A stretch of 64,000 nt of DNA from Microcoleus sp. FACHB-831 (GCF_014695585.1 NZ_JACJON010000046.1:34801-98800), one strand, 5' to 3'; positions 45,158 to 54,636 are shown, counted from the first letter of the stretch. Notes: generated by a model from the letters alone, not told the origin. Program-made: numbers and translations.

Positions 45158-48100
45158 CTAATAGCTAATTGGCAGGGTAACGGTAAAAGTAGTACCTACT
45201 CCGATTTTACTTTCTAAAGTAATCTCGCCCCCGTGCAGTTGCACGCACTTCTTGACAATTGCTAATCCTAAACCAGCCCCAGGGATATTGCCGACATTGC
45301 CAGCCCGATAAAAGGACTCAAAGACGCGGGGTTGGTCTTCTGGGGGAATGCCAATGCCCTCGTCGCGAACCTCAAAGACGGCATACTCATTAAGACACCT
45401 GAGACTAAACTCTACAGTGCTGCCCTTGGGGGAATACATTATGGCATTTGCCAGTAAATTACTTAAAATCTGCTGTAGCAGATTTTTATCTAGGTGGCAC
45501 GAGGAGGGCTGTTGATATATTGTCAAGTTAATGCTGTGCAGAGCGTTATCGCTCAATTGCACTTCTTCTACGATATCGCGACATAACTTTGTTAAATCTA
45601 GTGGCGAAGGGTGAAATTTCAAAGTCTCAGCTTCTGATGCACCGATAATCAACACATTGTTCAACAACTGCGTCATATGCTTCACCGACTTTTGAATGCG
45701 GTGTAGGTGAGTTAGTTGTTTCTCCTCCGCCCATTTGTGACGGTAGTGTTCCAGCAATTCAGCCGAAGACAGGATGGTGCTGAGGGGAGTGCGAAACTCA
45801 TGGCTGGTTGTGGTAATAAATTGAGATTTCAGTTCGCCAAGTTCTTTTTCTTTAGCCAAAGCTAGCCTGATATCTTCTTCCAATTGCTTGCGTTCGGTGA
45901 TATCTGCCCAGTAACCAACAATTTCCAGCAAATTGCCAGCCTTGTCCCGCACTAGCTTTGCTTCGTCGTGCATCCAGCGGTAGGTTCCGTCTTTGTGCAA
46001 GAAGCGATATTCGTGGGTGTGATGCTCCTCGTCAAATAACTTTGCCAACCCAGTCATGACCTCATCTATCTCTTCTGGGTGTACGCGATCGCGCCAGAAG
46101 TTGGGTTCCTCTAAAAATTCTCGCGCTTCATAACCAAATACGCTGCGGACGTTCTCGCTTATAAACGTAGTACCGTAATCCTCAGAGGCCTTGCAGCTAT
46201 AGATTACTGCTGGGCTAGAAGATAGTAAATATTGCAGCCGCTGTTGTGTCATCAGCAGCGCCACTTCTGCAAGTTTCCGACTGGTAATGTCGCGATGCAT
46301 CCACAAATGCCCGCAGTAATTTTCTTCGACAAAAATCGGCACGTAATCTCGTTCTAAGATCCTTCCGTTAGTCAGCAAGATTTCTTCATTAGTAATCACT
46401 TGTCTGCGAGCAATGATTTCTTCCATACGCTGTACAAATTTTTCGGGTGAAACAAACAAGTATTTGTGTTCCAGAGTGGATTGAGAACAATCGAGTCCTA
46501 TCAGAGCATTAGGAGGCGCCTTAACGCCGAACATTGTGCAAAATGCTTGATTCACCAAAATAATCTGCCTTGATTCATCTTCAACAAGAATGCCCGCCTG
46601 TAAATTTGTAATCAGCGCTGTCAGGCGCGATGTAGTGGCGCGAAGTTCTGCTTCCGTTCGTTTGCGTTCGTTAATTTCGTTCTTAAGTTGCTCGTTCGCT
46701 TGCCATACTTCAGCGGTACGCACCTCTACTCTCATTTCTAACTCTTCATATGCCAGCTGTAACTCTATTTGAGCCTCCACCTGCTGAGTGATATCTTGAG
46801 CAAGGGATGCCACACCTATTACCATCCCCTCAGTATTTCTCAATGGGGTGTTGTACCAATCGCAAATGATGGTTTCGCCCAGCTTTGTGATATTCTCGTT
46901 GGTGCTGCGAGTGCCGCCTGTTTTAGTCAGTAATTGATTCCAGATTTGGCCTACGCGATCGCGGGCACTTTGGGGGATTATCAGGCTGTAAGCATGACGA
47001 CCTTTGGCTTCGCTCTCACTGTAACCAAAGATGTTCTGTGCAGCCAGATTCCATTTTGTAACTTCAAAGTTGAGATTCCATTCAATTACGGCGAGTGGGG
47101 TTTGCTCGACGTGGAGCGATAGTTTCTGTTCGGATTCTTGTAGAGATGCGATCGCTTTTAGTTTTTCTTCTTCACTAGCTTTGCGCTCGCTTATGTCTAT
47201 ACCTGAGCCAACGTATCCGACAAAGTTACCGCTTGATGTAAAGCGCGGAATGCCTTTATCTAAAATCCAACAATACTCGCCATCAGCTCGTCTCATGCGG
47301 TATTCTATCGTAAACTTCTGACGAGCATTAGAGGCAGATAGATAAGTATTTAAACAGCGATGTCTATCTTCGGGATGGATGCTTTCTCCCCAGTTCGCGC
47401 CCAGTTCTTCTAGAGTTTTTCCAGTAAAATCTAAGTAGGGTTTATTAACAAAAATACACCGCCCGTTGCGATCCGTCATCCAGATCAGCACTGCTGCGTT
47501 ATCGGCCATGATGCGAAAGCGTTCTTCGCTTTCTTGCCTCGCCTCTTCCGCTCGCTGGCGCTGTGTAATATCAATAGCAAGACCAATCATGCCGATGATT
47601 TGGCCGTTTTCGTTTCTTAGTGACGTTGCTCGATTGTCATACACAAAGTCTCCTAATTTTCCAATCCACTCATTCTTTTTTCCAGCGAGTACAAGGACGA
47701 GCTTTTCCAAGATGTCGGTATTGTTGCGGTAGATATCAAATACTGACTGCCCAACCACCTCCCCAGGCGCAAGTCCCAAACTCTCCAGTCCTTTTCCTTC
47801 TGAAAGGGTAAACACGCCTTCGCTATTTATGGAATACAGGATGATAGGCGCATTAGTAATGACGCTACGCACAACCGATTCGCTGCTTTGCAGTGCTTCT
47901 GTAGTCTGCGATGATGGGGTAATGTCGGTGGCAAAAATGATATTATTTGCGATTCCATCTGTCGATAAAATACGCTCTGTGGTTGTTTCGAGCGATCGCG
48001 CCTCAGTATTTGGCATACTGATGGATTGTTGGTAAATACTTTTTTGCAGTAATTCCTGTTGTGCTATTTCTGACGTGGGTTGTAGCGCTTTGGTTATACT

Positions 48101-48520
48101 TTCGTGGGTGACAATACCTACCAGCCTATCTGTATCGTCTAAAACTGGTAGGTGACTCAGGTTGTGCTGATTTAAAATTGACAAAGCTGCGGAAATATCG
48201 ATGGTCTCAGCTATTTTTAGAACGCGAACAGGCTGGCTCATCACTTCTTCAATTTTGACATTAGCCAAGTTCATGCCTGACGCCACCAAACGCACCACAT
48301 CCCCTTCTTCTAATAACCCAACTATTTGCGTCTCTTGCATAACTAAAACGCATCTAGCCCGTGCCGCATTTTGTATGGACACGTTTGAAATTTGCCGATC
48401 GTGCTGACTCATCTGCGCGATCGCATTTAATAAGGGCGTGTCAGGAGCAACTGTTAGAGGATGACGATCGATAGCTGGCTCTAAGGCAGAAATGCAGAAA
48501 ATCTGAGTGTTATTTTGCAT
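45158..48520 (-). CDS. CBS / multi-PAS sensor histidine kinase
   Basis: About 1120 residues, apparently cytoplasmic since no transmembrane segment is seen. Two CBS domains (about 15-145) suggest adenine nucleotide sensing. Five PAS domains follow (roughly 205-315, 320-440, 445-570, 625-750, 755-880), several followed by PAC motifs such as VGYVGSGIDISERK and VGYWADITERK. The kinase core has the phosphorylated His in TTTSHEFRTPLS, and ATP-site boxes NLLANAIMYSPKG, DEGIGIPPED and GAGLGLAI. It lies just upstream of the REC-GGDEF-EAL regulator. An in-frame GTG at 48568 exists, but its extension includes HIP1-containing DNA, so the ATG at 48520 is chosen. Confidence 0.9.
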   Translation of the reverse strand: MQNNTQIFCISALEPAIDRHPLTVAPDTPLLNAIAQMSQHDRQISNVSIQNAARARCVLVMQETQIVGLLEEGDVVRLVASGMNLANVKIEEVMSQPVRVLKIAETIDISAALSILNQHNLSHLPVLDDTDRLVGIVTHESITKALQPTSEIAQQELLQKSIYQQSISMPNTEARSLETTTERILSTDGIANNIIFATDITPSSQTTEALQSSESVVRSVITNAPIILYSINSEGVFTLSEGKGLESLGLAPGEVVGQSVFDIYRNNTDILEKLVLVLAGKKNEWIGKLGDFVYDNRATSLRNENGQIIGMIGLAIDITQRQRAEEARQESEERFRIMADNAAVLIWMTDRNGRCIFVNKPYLDFTGKTLEELGANWGESIHPEDRHRCLNTYLSASNARQKFTIEYRMRRADGEYCWILDKGIPRFTSSGNFVGYVGSGIDISERKASEEEKLKAIASLQESEQKLSLHVEQTPLAVIEWNLNFEVTKWNLAAQNIFGYSESEAKGRHAYSLIIPQSARDRVGQIWNQLLTKTGGTRSTNENITKLGETIICDWYNTPLRNTEGMVIGVASLAQDITQQVEAQIELQLAYEELEMRVEVRTAEVWQANEQLKNEINERKRTEAELRATTSRLTALITNLQAGILVEDESRQIILVNQAFCTMFGVKAPPNALIGLDCSQSTLEHKYLFVSPEKFVQRMEEIIARRQVITNEEILLTNGRILERDYVPIFVEENYCGHLWMHRDITSRKLAEVALLMTQQRLQYLLSSSPAVIYSCKASEDYGTTFISENVRSVFGYEAREFLEEPNFWRDRVHPEEIDEVMTGLAKLFDEEHHTHEYRFLHKDGTYRWMHDEAKLVRDKAGNLLEIVGYWADITERKQLEEDIRLALAKEKELGELKSQFITTTSHEFRTPLSTILSSAELLEHYRHKWAEEKQLTHLHRIQKSVKHMTQLLNNVLIIGASEAETLKFHPSPLDLTKLCRDIVEEVQLSDNALHSINLTIYQQPSSCHLDKNLLQQILSNLLANAIMYSPKGSTVEFSLRCLNEYAVFEVRDEGIGIPPEDQPRVFESFYRAGNVGNIPGAGLGLAIVKKCVQLHGGEITLESKIGVGTTFTVTLPISY

Positions 48521-50499
48521 AGTAACTGACTGGCGATCGCATCCAGGTTCACTGGCGATCGCATACACCTTAATTAATTATTCAACTGATGAATTTTATT
48601 TATTTACTCCCGCTAGATATTACCCCCTAAATAAAATAGCTTCAAAAAGACCATCAATCGCCCATCCAGGCAGTGCAAACATCATATAAAACGCCTTACT
48701 GTAGTTCCACTAGCTTCTATATTTTTCTTTAAACGTATTCAATTTTAGCGCTTATGTAAATAAGTGTCTGTTAAATTAGTTTATTACTACCGTTAAAAGA
48801 TTATTCAAGCAACACAAAACAATAAATATTCCTGGCTGCGCCCAAGCAGTTTTAGCCAAGGGCAAAATAATTGACATATACTTATTACCGCAAGTTAATC
48901 TATACAATGCTTACACCTCTATTTCAAAAGCACAACTTACCCAAAGATGCTACCGCTTCAGATTAGTTCTAAAAATATAATCAAAAATTAATTTTTTTAT
49001 ACTTTGTGTATGCGCTGTATTTGGCGATTTGTTACTTTTAAAATTAGTAAACTTTACTCCAATCATTTTAATTTATATTGTTATAAATTTTTGACTAAAT
49101 AAGATTTTATAGCATGAATTCACTAGCAATAATCGTTCCAATTCCAGCGTTATAGCCAATCTACTCTACATTTTTTGTATAACCTATCTCTAGGGCGCAC
49201 ACTTTTAACAGTTAGCACTGAATTATTTACCCCTTTATAGCCAAGTGGGATATATAAGACTTATAAAACAACTGTAAAGTTCCTATTAGAACCATAGCCT
49301 TAATATAATATATCGCTGGCTTGAACATCGGTAGCCTAATGTAAACTAATTTAGTCAGGCTAGACTAATTTTGATTGACCTCCATATACTAAACCTTGAT
49401 TACTTGGTATTTCATTTTAAGTTTATGTTTAGCAGCTTCAAAATTATTGAATATTTCTTTTAGCAATTTGTTCTAATTTCTCATTTCTTACCAATTATTC
49501 TACTTGACTTCTGTACCTTATGTAATTTAAAGTTATAATGGGAACTAACAAGGTATAAGTCTATAAACTAAAGCTATAGTCGCTTGTGAGCTAAAATCCA
49601 GTTTAAAATTATGGCTAAGTTGGCTATTCTGTCTACATTATACTTTAATTAAAAACTTTGTTAAAACAAAAGTAATTTACAAAATTAAATAATTTTCGCT
49701 TAAAATGCGATCGCGCATATTTGGTTCTAGCGAATATCTTAAGGCTGGTTATGTTGAATAAAATCAGCGGGATTTATTCCGTTTAAAGGATAGTCTGCGC
49801 GTCATCTCCGCCTTCAGCTTAAGCGGTTGTCCGCCTAAGTTAGCGTAGGCAATGATAACTTCACTAGCAACCGGAGGATGGCGATCGCAGGAAGTAAATC
49901 TGCTGCTAATCGCCGGATAAATTAGTAAAACTTAGGAATTGGTTATAGAAATTGATATTTTTGATAAAATATTAGCGAGCGCTCGTTTTAAAAGGTTTGC
50001 TCTCCATATCCAATATATTTGCTGGAATCTACCGAATAATCTTAAATAATACAATCGGCAAAATTGCTATATTAGATAATATATCAGAAGTAGAAAGCCC
50101 AGCTCCACTCGGTTATATAGTTGATGCGATAAAAGATTTTATTCCAGATAGGGTAAAATATGTAATAGGCAACGCATGGAGAATATTAAAGTTTAGAACT
50201 CATGAACCTTTGTAAAGGCATTTAGCATCAGGCAATATTAGTCTGAACAGCAATTCAAAGAAATTTACAGTCATTTCTTTCCTGATTGTTTATTTACCAA
50301 GATGGTTTGTTTTATGGGGGTAACGTGGCAATATCGTCAACCCCGACAATACGAGGAAGCCGTTCGCAGTAGGTTCTGTGCAAAGTCGCGATGGGTAATT
50401 CACCCGTTGACAGCTAGCGCCACTACCCGAAGATAGAAGTGGGAACTTTTGGCGCCCGCGTTCATCAAACAGTGTAAAGAGAAAAATATACTCGGCTCA
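48521..50499. other. AT-rich intergenic desert
   Basis: Almost 2 kb with one weak ORF (49997-50215). Most of 48570-49780 is visibly much poorer in G and C than the surrounding genes and has stops in all frames. A 9-bp hairpin with one mismatch lies near 49818-49838. The right end (50230-50499) is less AT-rich and carries the DUF3747-SLH promoter and leader, including CCACT/AGTGG pairing near 50420-50443. No tRNA or known RNA recognised. Confidence 0.5.
49997..50215 (+). CDS. Small ORF with foreign-looking codon use
   Basis: A 72-codon frame starting with TTG, preceded by AAAAGG. It is rich in ATA isoleucine codons and AT overall, unlike neighbouring genes. The product is moderately hydrophobic at the start (NIFAGIYRIIL), with a Pro-containing middle (SPAPLGYIVDAIKDFIPD) and a basic end. 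No family recognised. It could be a small acquired gene or a chance frame in AT-rich DNA. Confidence 0.3.
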   Translation: MLSISNIFAGIYRIILNNTIGKIAILDNISEVESPAPLGYIVDAIKDFIPDRVKYVIGNAWRILKFRTHEPL

Positions 50500-51759
50500 A
50501 TGAAAACTGGACTTAATGTTAAAAGAGCTGTGGGCGCGATCGCCACAGCAGGACTTGTTACCTTCACCGCTATCAGCAGTGCGATCGCGCAGACAGGTTT
50601 TGGTCAAAAAGAAGTTGACCAAGAGAAATATATCGCTATGGCAGCGCCCTTTGGTGCTGGTAATTACCAACTGATCGTCCTCGAACAAGTATCAAACAAA
50701 CGGCAATGCTGGAGTGAAAGCGGCACGCAAGCGCCTATACAAGTAGATCCGTTGCTACTCAAATTCGACTTTACGGGCATTTGCGGACGCAGTACCGACA
50801 GTAACGGCTATTCCATCCGTATGGCGGGAACGGATTACGGACAGAAGTACGACTTCAACCTGGTTAAGCGCGATGGGGAAGTATTACTCGTCGGACAAGA
50901 CTTGCGCGATCGCCGCGCTCCAGTTATTAAAATTGGTAGCACCCAAGGCATGACCGATGGCTTTATGAAAATTATTCTAGAGCCTGGTTGGAAGTTTGCT
51001 AGAAGAACCTACGACGGTAAAACACTAGGTCACGTCTATCTCGCCAGCGACGTTGTAGCTACTGGTATCGACCTTTCCGGTTCCGGTACTGGAACGGGAA
51101 CTGGCACGGGGACGGGGACGGGCACTGGCACAGGTACGGGCACTGGTACAACTTTAGCCTTCCGAGACATTTCCTCAGATGTATACGCTAAAGAAATTAC
51201 CGACGCTGTGGCAATGGGCTTCGTTTCTGGGTTTAAAGAAGACAATACCTTCCGTCCAGAAGTCGCCTTAACGCGAGAGCAACTCGTGTCTATGGTGTTG
51301 GAAGGCTTAAGCAAACTACCGGGGACTAACGTCAACATCCCCACTCAAGCAGCATCCAAACCTTATCCCGATGTCGATGCTACTCGCTGGAGTGCGGCTA
51401 AGATTCAATGGGCGCGAGATAACAAGATTGTCAGCGGCTATAAAGATGGCAAGTTTCGACCCACTCAACCCGTTACGCGAGCTGAACTGATGGCGGTGCA
51501 GCGGCGTGCTGCTGAATTCGCCAAATCTAGTCGCGGTTTGCCTTCGCAGCTAACTGGCAAAAATTCACCCACCGCCTTCTCTGATACCTCCAAACACTGG
51601 GCATCTGGATTAATCGGCGAAATGTCTTCTTATTGCAATGTTGCCTCGCCTCTCAATGAAAGAGGCACCAACTTTGAGCCGGAGTCTGCTGCTCGTCGCA
51701 ACTATGCTGCGGCTGCTACTCTGCGGATGCTCAATTGCGCTAAGTCTGAGCAGTCATAG
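50500..51759 (+). CDS. DUF3747 and S-layer homology (SLH) surface protein
   Basis: A 419-residue exported protein. Residues 1-31 are a signal peptide (basic start, hydrophobic core, ending SAIAQ). The DUF3747 domain spans about 32-185 (FGQKEVDQEKYIAMAAPFG, CWSESG, GTDYGQKY, GHVYLASD). A Gly/Thr repeat linker follows at about 193-213. Two clear SLH motifs (FRDISSDVYAKEITDAVAMG and YPDVDATRWSAAKIQWARDN) and a weaker third (FSDTSKHWASGLI) form the C-terminus and would bind cell-wall polymer. The ATG at 50500 is chosen because the signal peptide begins there; an in-frame TTG at 50449 would add an unlikely 17 residues. Confidence 0.88.
   Translation: MKTGLNVKRAVGAIATAGLVTFTAISSAIAQTGFGQKEVDQEKYIAMAAPFGAGNYQLIVLEQVSNKRQCWSESGTQAPIQVDPLLLKFDFTGICGRSTDSNGYSIRMAGTDYGQKYDFNLVKRDGEVLLVGQDLRDRRAPVIKIGSTQGMTDGFMKIILEPGWKFARRTYDGKTLGHVYLASDVVATGIDLSGSGTGTGTGTGTGTGTGTGTGTGTTLAFRDISSDVYAKEITDAVAMGFVSGFKEDNTFRPEVALTREQLVSMVLEGLSKLPGTNVNIPTQAASKPYPDVDATRWSAAKIQWARDNKIVSGYKDGKFRPTQPVTRAELMAVQRRAAEFAKSSRGLPSQLTGKNSPTAFSDTSKHWASGLIGEMSSYCNVASPLNERGTNFEPESAARRNYAAAATLRMLNCAKSEQS
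51077..51150. repeat. GGAACG/GGCAC six-base repeat coding Gly-Thr
   Basis: About 12 tandem 6-bp units (GGNACN) coding (GT)n in the linker between DUF3747 and SLH motifs. Prone to slippage in whole codon pairs, so length variation would not break the frame. Confidence 0.75.
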
Positions 51760-51819
51760 AGAATTGGGGAGACGCGATAAATCTGGAGACACGATAAATC
51801 GGCGTCTCTACAAAACTGG

Positions 51820-51854
51820 CGACTCCGGACTCCGGACTCCGGACTCCGGACTCC
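51820..51854. repeat. GGACTCC heptanucleotide array
   Basis: Five tandem 7-bp units (first one CGACTCC) between two converging genes. The same unit occurs at 57055-57096. The arrangement is that of cyanobacterial STRR elements. Confidence 0.8.
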
Positions 51855-51858
51855 CTAT

Positions 51859-52899
51859 TTACAATCTGGCAGCGCAGATGGCGGCTCCGATTAGTCCTAC
51901 TTGAGGATTAAGGACAATATGTACTGGCACTCTTTCTAGTAATGAACTGACGCGCCCTTTGTGGGTAAAGGCATGGATGAACCTTCCATCTTGCATTAGG
52001 GGAAGAATTTTGGCGGCGATGCCACCAGCAACGTAAAGACCGCCGTAGGGTAAGAGTTTGAGGCCGAGATTGCCCGCTTCAGCGCCGTAGGCTTCTACAA
52101 AGATTTGCATGGTTTGTTGGCAGAGGCGATCGCTGTTTTCTAAGGCAGCTTTGGCGATCGCTGCTGCTGGCTCAACTGTCTTCTCGCTCTGACCTGCCTG
52201 TGCTTCCCAACTTCGGACTATTTGCCCAATTTCTGGCGATTCGCTGGCATACTGCTTGTCTCGCAAAAACTGGTAAATAGCTACAATCCCCATTCCGGAA
52301 ACTACGCGCTCAACTGAAACTCGCTGGATATCGTGTTTATCTAGCAGATATTTCAACAGTTGAAATTCTAACTCCGATCGCGGGGCAAAGTCAGCGTGTC
52401 CGCCTTCAGAGCCAAATACTTGATAGCTGTTTCCCTGCTGGATTAAAAAACCTTGTCCTAAGCCAGTGCCTGCACCAATTACAGCAATCGGGGCATCAGG
52501 CTGATGCTTGCCTGTTTGCAAGGTGAGCAAGTCTGAGTCTTTTAGACCCAAAACACCATACCCAACAGCAGCAAAATCGTTTATTAAACTAATTTGTGCA
52601 ATTTTTAATTGCTTTTCCAGACGCTTCGCGTCGAGAGACCAGCCAAGGTTGGTCAATAATGAAGTGTTATTGACGACTGGGCCAGCGATCGCAAAACAAG
52701 CTTTTTGAGGTACTGGCATATAGCCCAAATGTTCAGCCGCCGCCTGCAAAAACTGCTGCACAAGGGGCACCAAATCTGGAAAATCGCGGCTGGGATAAGT
52801 CGCCTCATCTAGACTGTACAATTCTCCCGCATCTGGCTGTTCAACCAAACGCAGAATCGTTTTAGTGCCGCCGATATCCCCTGCTAGTAACAATCCCAT
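51859..52899 (-). CDS. glk: Glucokinase
   Basis: A 346-residue sugar kinase of the bacterial glucokinase family that phosphorylates glucose with ATP. The phosphate-binding motif LLAGDIGGTKT starts the protein. Substrate residues are in LINDFAAVGYG and the His/Glu region GSEGGHADFAP; GAGTGLGQGFL is the adenosine motif. The length is normal. Its ATG starts 4 bp after the stop of the phosphatase gene on the same strand, so the two are an operon. In cyanobacteria it supports heterotrophic glucose use and recycling of sugars. Confidence 0.96.
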   Translation of the reverse strand: MGLLLAGDIGGTKTILRLVEQPDAGELYSLDEATYPSRDFPDLVPLVQQFLQAAAEHLGYMPVPQKACFAIAGPVVNNTSLLTNLGWSLDAKRLEKQLKIAQISLINDFAAVGYGVLGLKDSDLLTLQTGKHQPDAPIAVIGAGTGLGQGFLIQQGNSYQVFGSEGGHADFAPRSELEFQLLKYLLDKHDIQRVSVERVVSGMGIVAIYQFLRDKQYASESPEIGQIVRSWEAQAGQSEKTVEPAAAIAKAALENSDRLCQQTMQIFVEAYGAEAGNLGLKLLPYGGLYVAGGIAAKILPLMQDGRFIHAFTHKGRVSSLLERVPVHIVLNPQVGLIGAAICAARL

Positions 52900-52903
52900 G
52901 ACG

Positions 52904-53542
52904 TTAATTAAACCGGATGACTTTTTCAGTTTCGCTCAAGTGGGACGTATCGCCATTGAGTTCCATAACCCATTCTTCACCCACCCGCACAATTTTAACT
53001 AAACAGCACAAAACAGCGTTTACTTCAGGTTCGCCACCGACTAAACCTCTGGTTGTACCCAACACGGATGCGCCGTGTCCCACCAATAGGATATCTTCTG
53101 GGAACTCGGCGGCGAGTCGTCTTGCGGTTTCCCCTGAACGTTCTAAGACATCTTCGCTAGTTTCTGGATAGTTGGCTATAACGCGAGAGGTATAGTTTAG
53201 GTCAATTCGGGGATATTTTTCGTGCAATGCTTCGATTGGGAGTTTTTCTGGTATGCTTGGCATCCAGCCAGGATTTAGCCATTCGCTTAAGCCGGATTCA
53301 ACTTTAATGGGTAAATCGAGGGCTTCTGCTACCTGGTTTGCGGTTTGCACCGTTCGCAAGAAAGGCGAGGCAAAGATATGGGCGATGTTTTCTTGCCCCA
53401 GGCGTTGTCCTAGTTGCCTTGCTTGGATGACGCCATCATCGGAAAGTGGCGGATCGAAGGGGCGTTCTGCGGTGTTAAACCATTCGGGGTTAACGAAGTC
53501 GAGGCGGTTTCCGTGTCGGGCAATCCAGATGGTTTGAGACAT
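52904..53542 (-). CDS. Histidine phosphatase family protein (phosphoglycerate mutase-like)
   Basis: A 212-residue protein of the histidine phosphatase superfamily. The phospho-His motif ARHGNR lies near residue 9; the second conserved segment is SPFLRTVQTA; the C-terminal catalytic His is in LVGHGASV. The variant motif RHG-N and the DFVNPEWF insert suggest a phosphatase (as in ubiquitin-associated Sts-like or SixA-like enzymes) more than a glycolytic mutase. It is the first gene of the pair with glucokinase. The ATG at 53542 is used because the upstream frame is non-conserved and contains a hairpin. Confidence 0.88.
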   Translation of the reverse strand: MSQTIWIARHGNRLDFVNPEWFNTAERPFDPPLSDDGVIQARQLGQRLGQENIAHIFASPFLRTVQTANQVAEALDLPIKVESGLSEWLNPGWMPSIPEKLPIEALHEKYPRIDLNYTSRVIANYPETSEDVLERSGETARRLAAEFPEDILLVGHGASVLGTTRGLVGGEPEVNAVLCCLVKIVRVGEEWVMELNGDTSHLSETEKVIRFN

Positions 53543-53588
53543 GGGTTTAAAGATCCGGGCGATGTTCGTAATCGCGGCTACACAAACA

Positions 53589-53608
53589 AAGCCCGTCTGT
53601 GCGGGCTT
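53589..53608 (-). terminator. Terminator-like hairpin in the leader of the phosphatase-glk pair
   Basis: Arms AAGCCCG (53589-53595) and CGGGCTT (53602-53608) around a 6-nt loop. On the minus strand it is followed by the T-rich TTTGTTTGTG. It lies about 47 bp before the phosphatase ATG, so it either stops an upstream minus-strand transcript or acts as an attenuator. Confidence 0.5.
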
Positions 53609-53730
53609 CAAGTTCACTATACTCTTAGTCGGGGTAGAAGGAATAATCGAGGATATGGTAGCGTGCGATCGCATTAACTCCCCTCAAAACCTTTTCAGCT
53701 ACTTTTTTAAAGCTATCTCAACTAATTACT

Positions 53731-53985
53731 CCATATTTTTATACGGAGAAATAGGCAATTCAAATTCAACCTCTTTTCTCGCTTCAAGCAACTTCATATC
53801 TTCATAAGTTACTAACCTTTGGGGTGTCCGAACTCGTCATATTTAGTAATTTGAGCTTCTGCGAGTTGTCCGGCGGGGAGGTCAACCAGTTGGAGGTTGA
53901 TGTCGAACTTTGTTTGAGGTGAAAGGAGGGTGTGCCAGAGGTTGAGGGCATTATTGTTGAGGGTGTAAATAGATGCGGGAAATGA
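53731..53985 (-). pseudogene. Remnant of a matrixin-like metalloprotease or similar protein
   Basis: On the minus strand, 53812-53985 encodes FPASIYTLNNNALNLWHTLL, then a segment ending VDLPAGQLAEAQITKYDEFG, and stops at TAG. This reads as real coding sequence and resembles an internal segment of large secreted cyanobacterial proteins with a metalloprotease-like region (ALxLW, then LPxGQLAEAxIT). No beginning is present; it is cut at the start of the pentapeptide-repeat gene. In another frame, 53731-53811 encodes LVTYEDMKLLEARKEVEFEL and ends SPYKNME, possibly the tail of a different lost gene. Family assignment is from memory and uncertain. Confidence 0.4.
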
Positions 53986-53988
53986 GTG

Positions 53989-54636
53989 ATGGATATGACT
54001 GTTGAAGAATTGCTCAGGCGCTATGCTGCTGGAGATAGGAATTTCTCTGGGGTTGATTTGGCGAGAGCCAAACTGAACCGTGTTGACTTGAGTGGTATCC
54101 ACTTGGAAAATGCCAACTTGAGCCGTGCTGAACTCAGATGTGCTGACCTGACTGGTGCTGACCTGAGCGGTGCCAACCTCAGAGAAGCTACTCTGACTGG
54201 TGCTGAGATGAGAAACACCAACCTGAGAGGAGCCAACTTGAGCAGAGCCTTCTTGGATAGTACCGATCTCAGCGGTGCCGATCTGAGTTATGCCAACATT
54301 GAGAGAGCCGACCTCGGTAGTATTTGTGCTGTTAATGCTAATTTCAGCGGTGCTAACCTGAGATCTGCCCGTTTTGATGTCGCTGACTTGGAGCGTGCCA
54401 ACTTCACTGGTGCTACCCTCAGTGGTGGTTTCATCTATGAATCCAACTTGAGGGATGCTCTGTTTGTTGGTGCTGACTTGCGGAATACTGATTTGTTTCA
54501 AGCTGGATTTTGGGGTGCTGACCTCAGCAATGCCAACTTGATGGGTAGTCAGAGGGTTGATCTTGATGATGCTATTCTCTACAACACCACTATGCCCGAC
54601 GGAAGTATCATAAACAACGATTGTAGGTGCGGGTAA
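53989..54636 (+). CDS. Pentapeptide-repeat protein
   Basis: About 215 residues. After a short helical start (MTVEELLRRYAAGDRNF, common in cyanobacterial members) the protein consists of A(D/N)LSG-type five-residue repeats from about residue 20 to 185, with the centre Leu/Phe every five positions. These fold as a right-handed quadrilateral beta helix. The C-terminal LYNTTMPDGSI is also typical. There is no signal peptide. Function unknown. ATG at 53989 is chosen; 53995 is possible. The minus strand is open across the whole gene because of the repeat, but that frame is an artefact. Confidence 0.9.
   Translation: MDMTVEELLRRYAAGDRNFSGVDLARAKLNRVDLSGIHLENANLSRAELRCADLTGADLSGANLREATLTGAEMRNTNLRGANLSRAFLDSTDLSGADLSYANIERADLGSICAVNANFSGANLRSARFDVADLERANFTGATLSGGFIYESNLRDALFVGADLRNTDLFQAGFWGADLSNANLMGSQRVDLDDAILYNTTMPDGSIINNDCRCG

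Noticed and set aside
53812..54501. Minus-strand frame of 229 codons opposite the pentapeptide gene
   Set aside because: The 15-bp periodicity of pentapeptide repeats keeps the opposite strand open. Only the last 57 codons, outside the overlap, look like coding sequence and are reported as a remnant.
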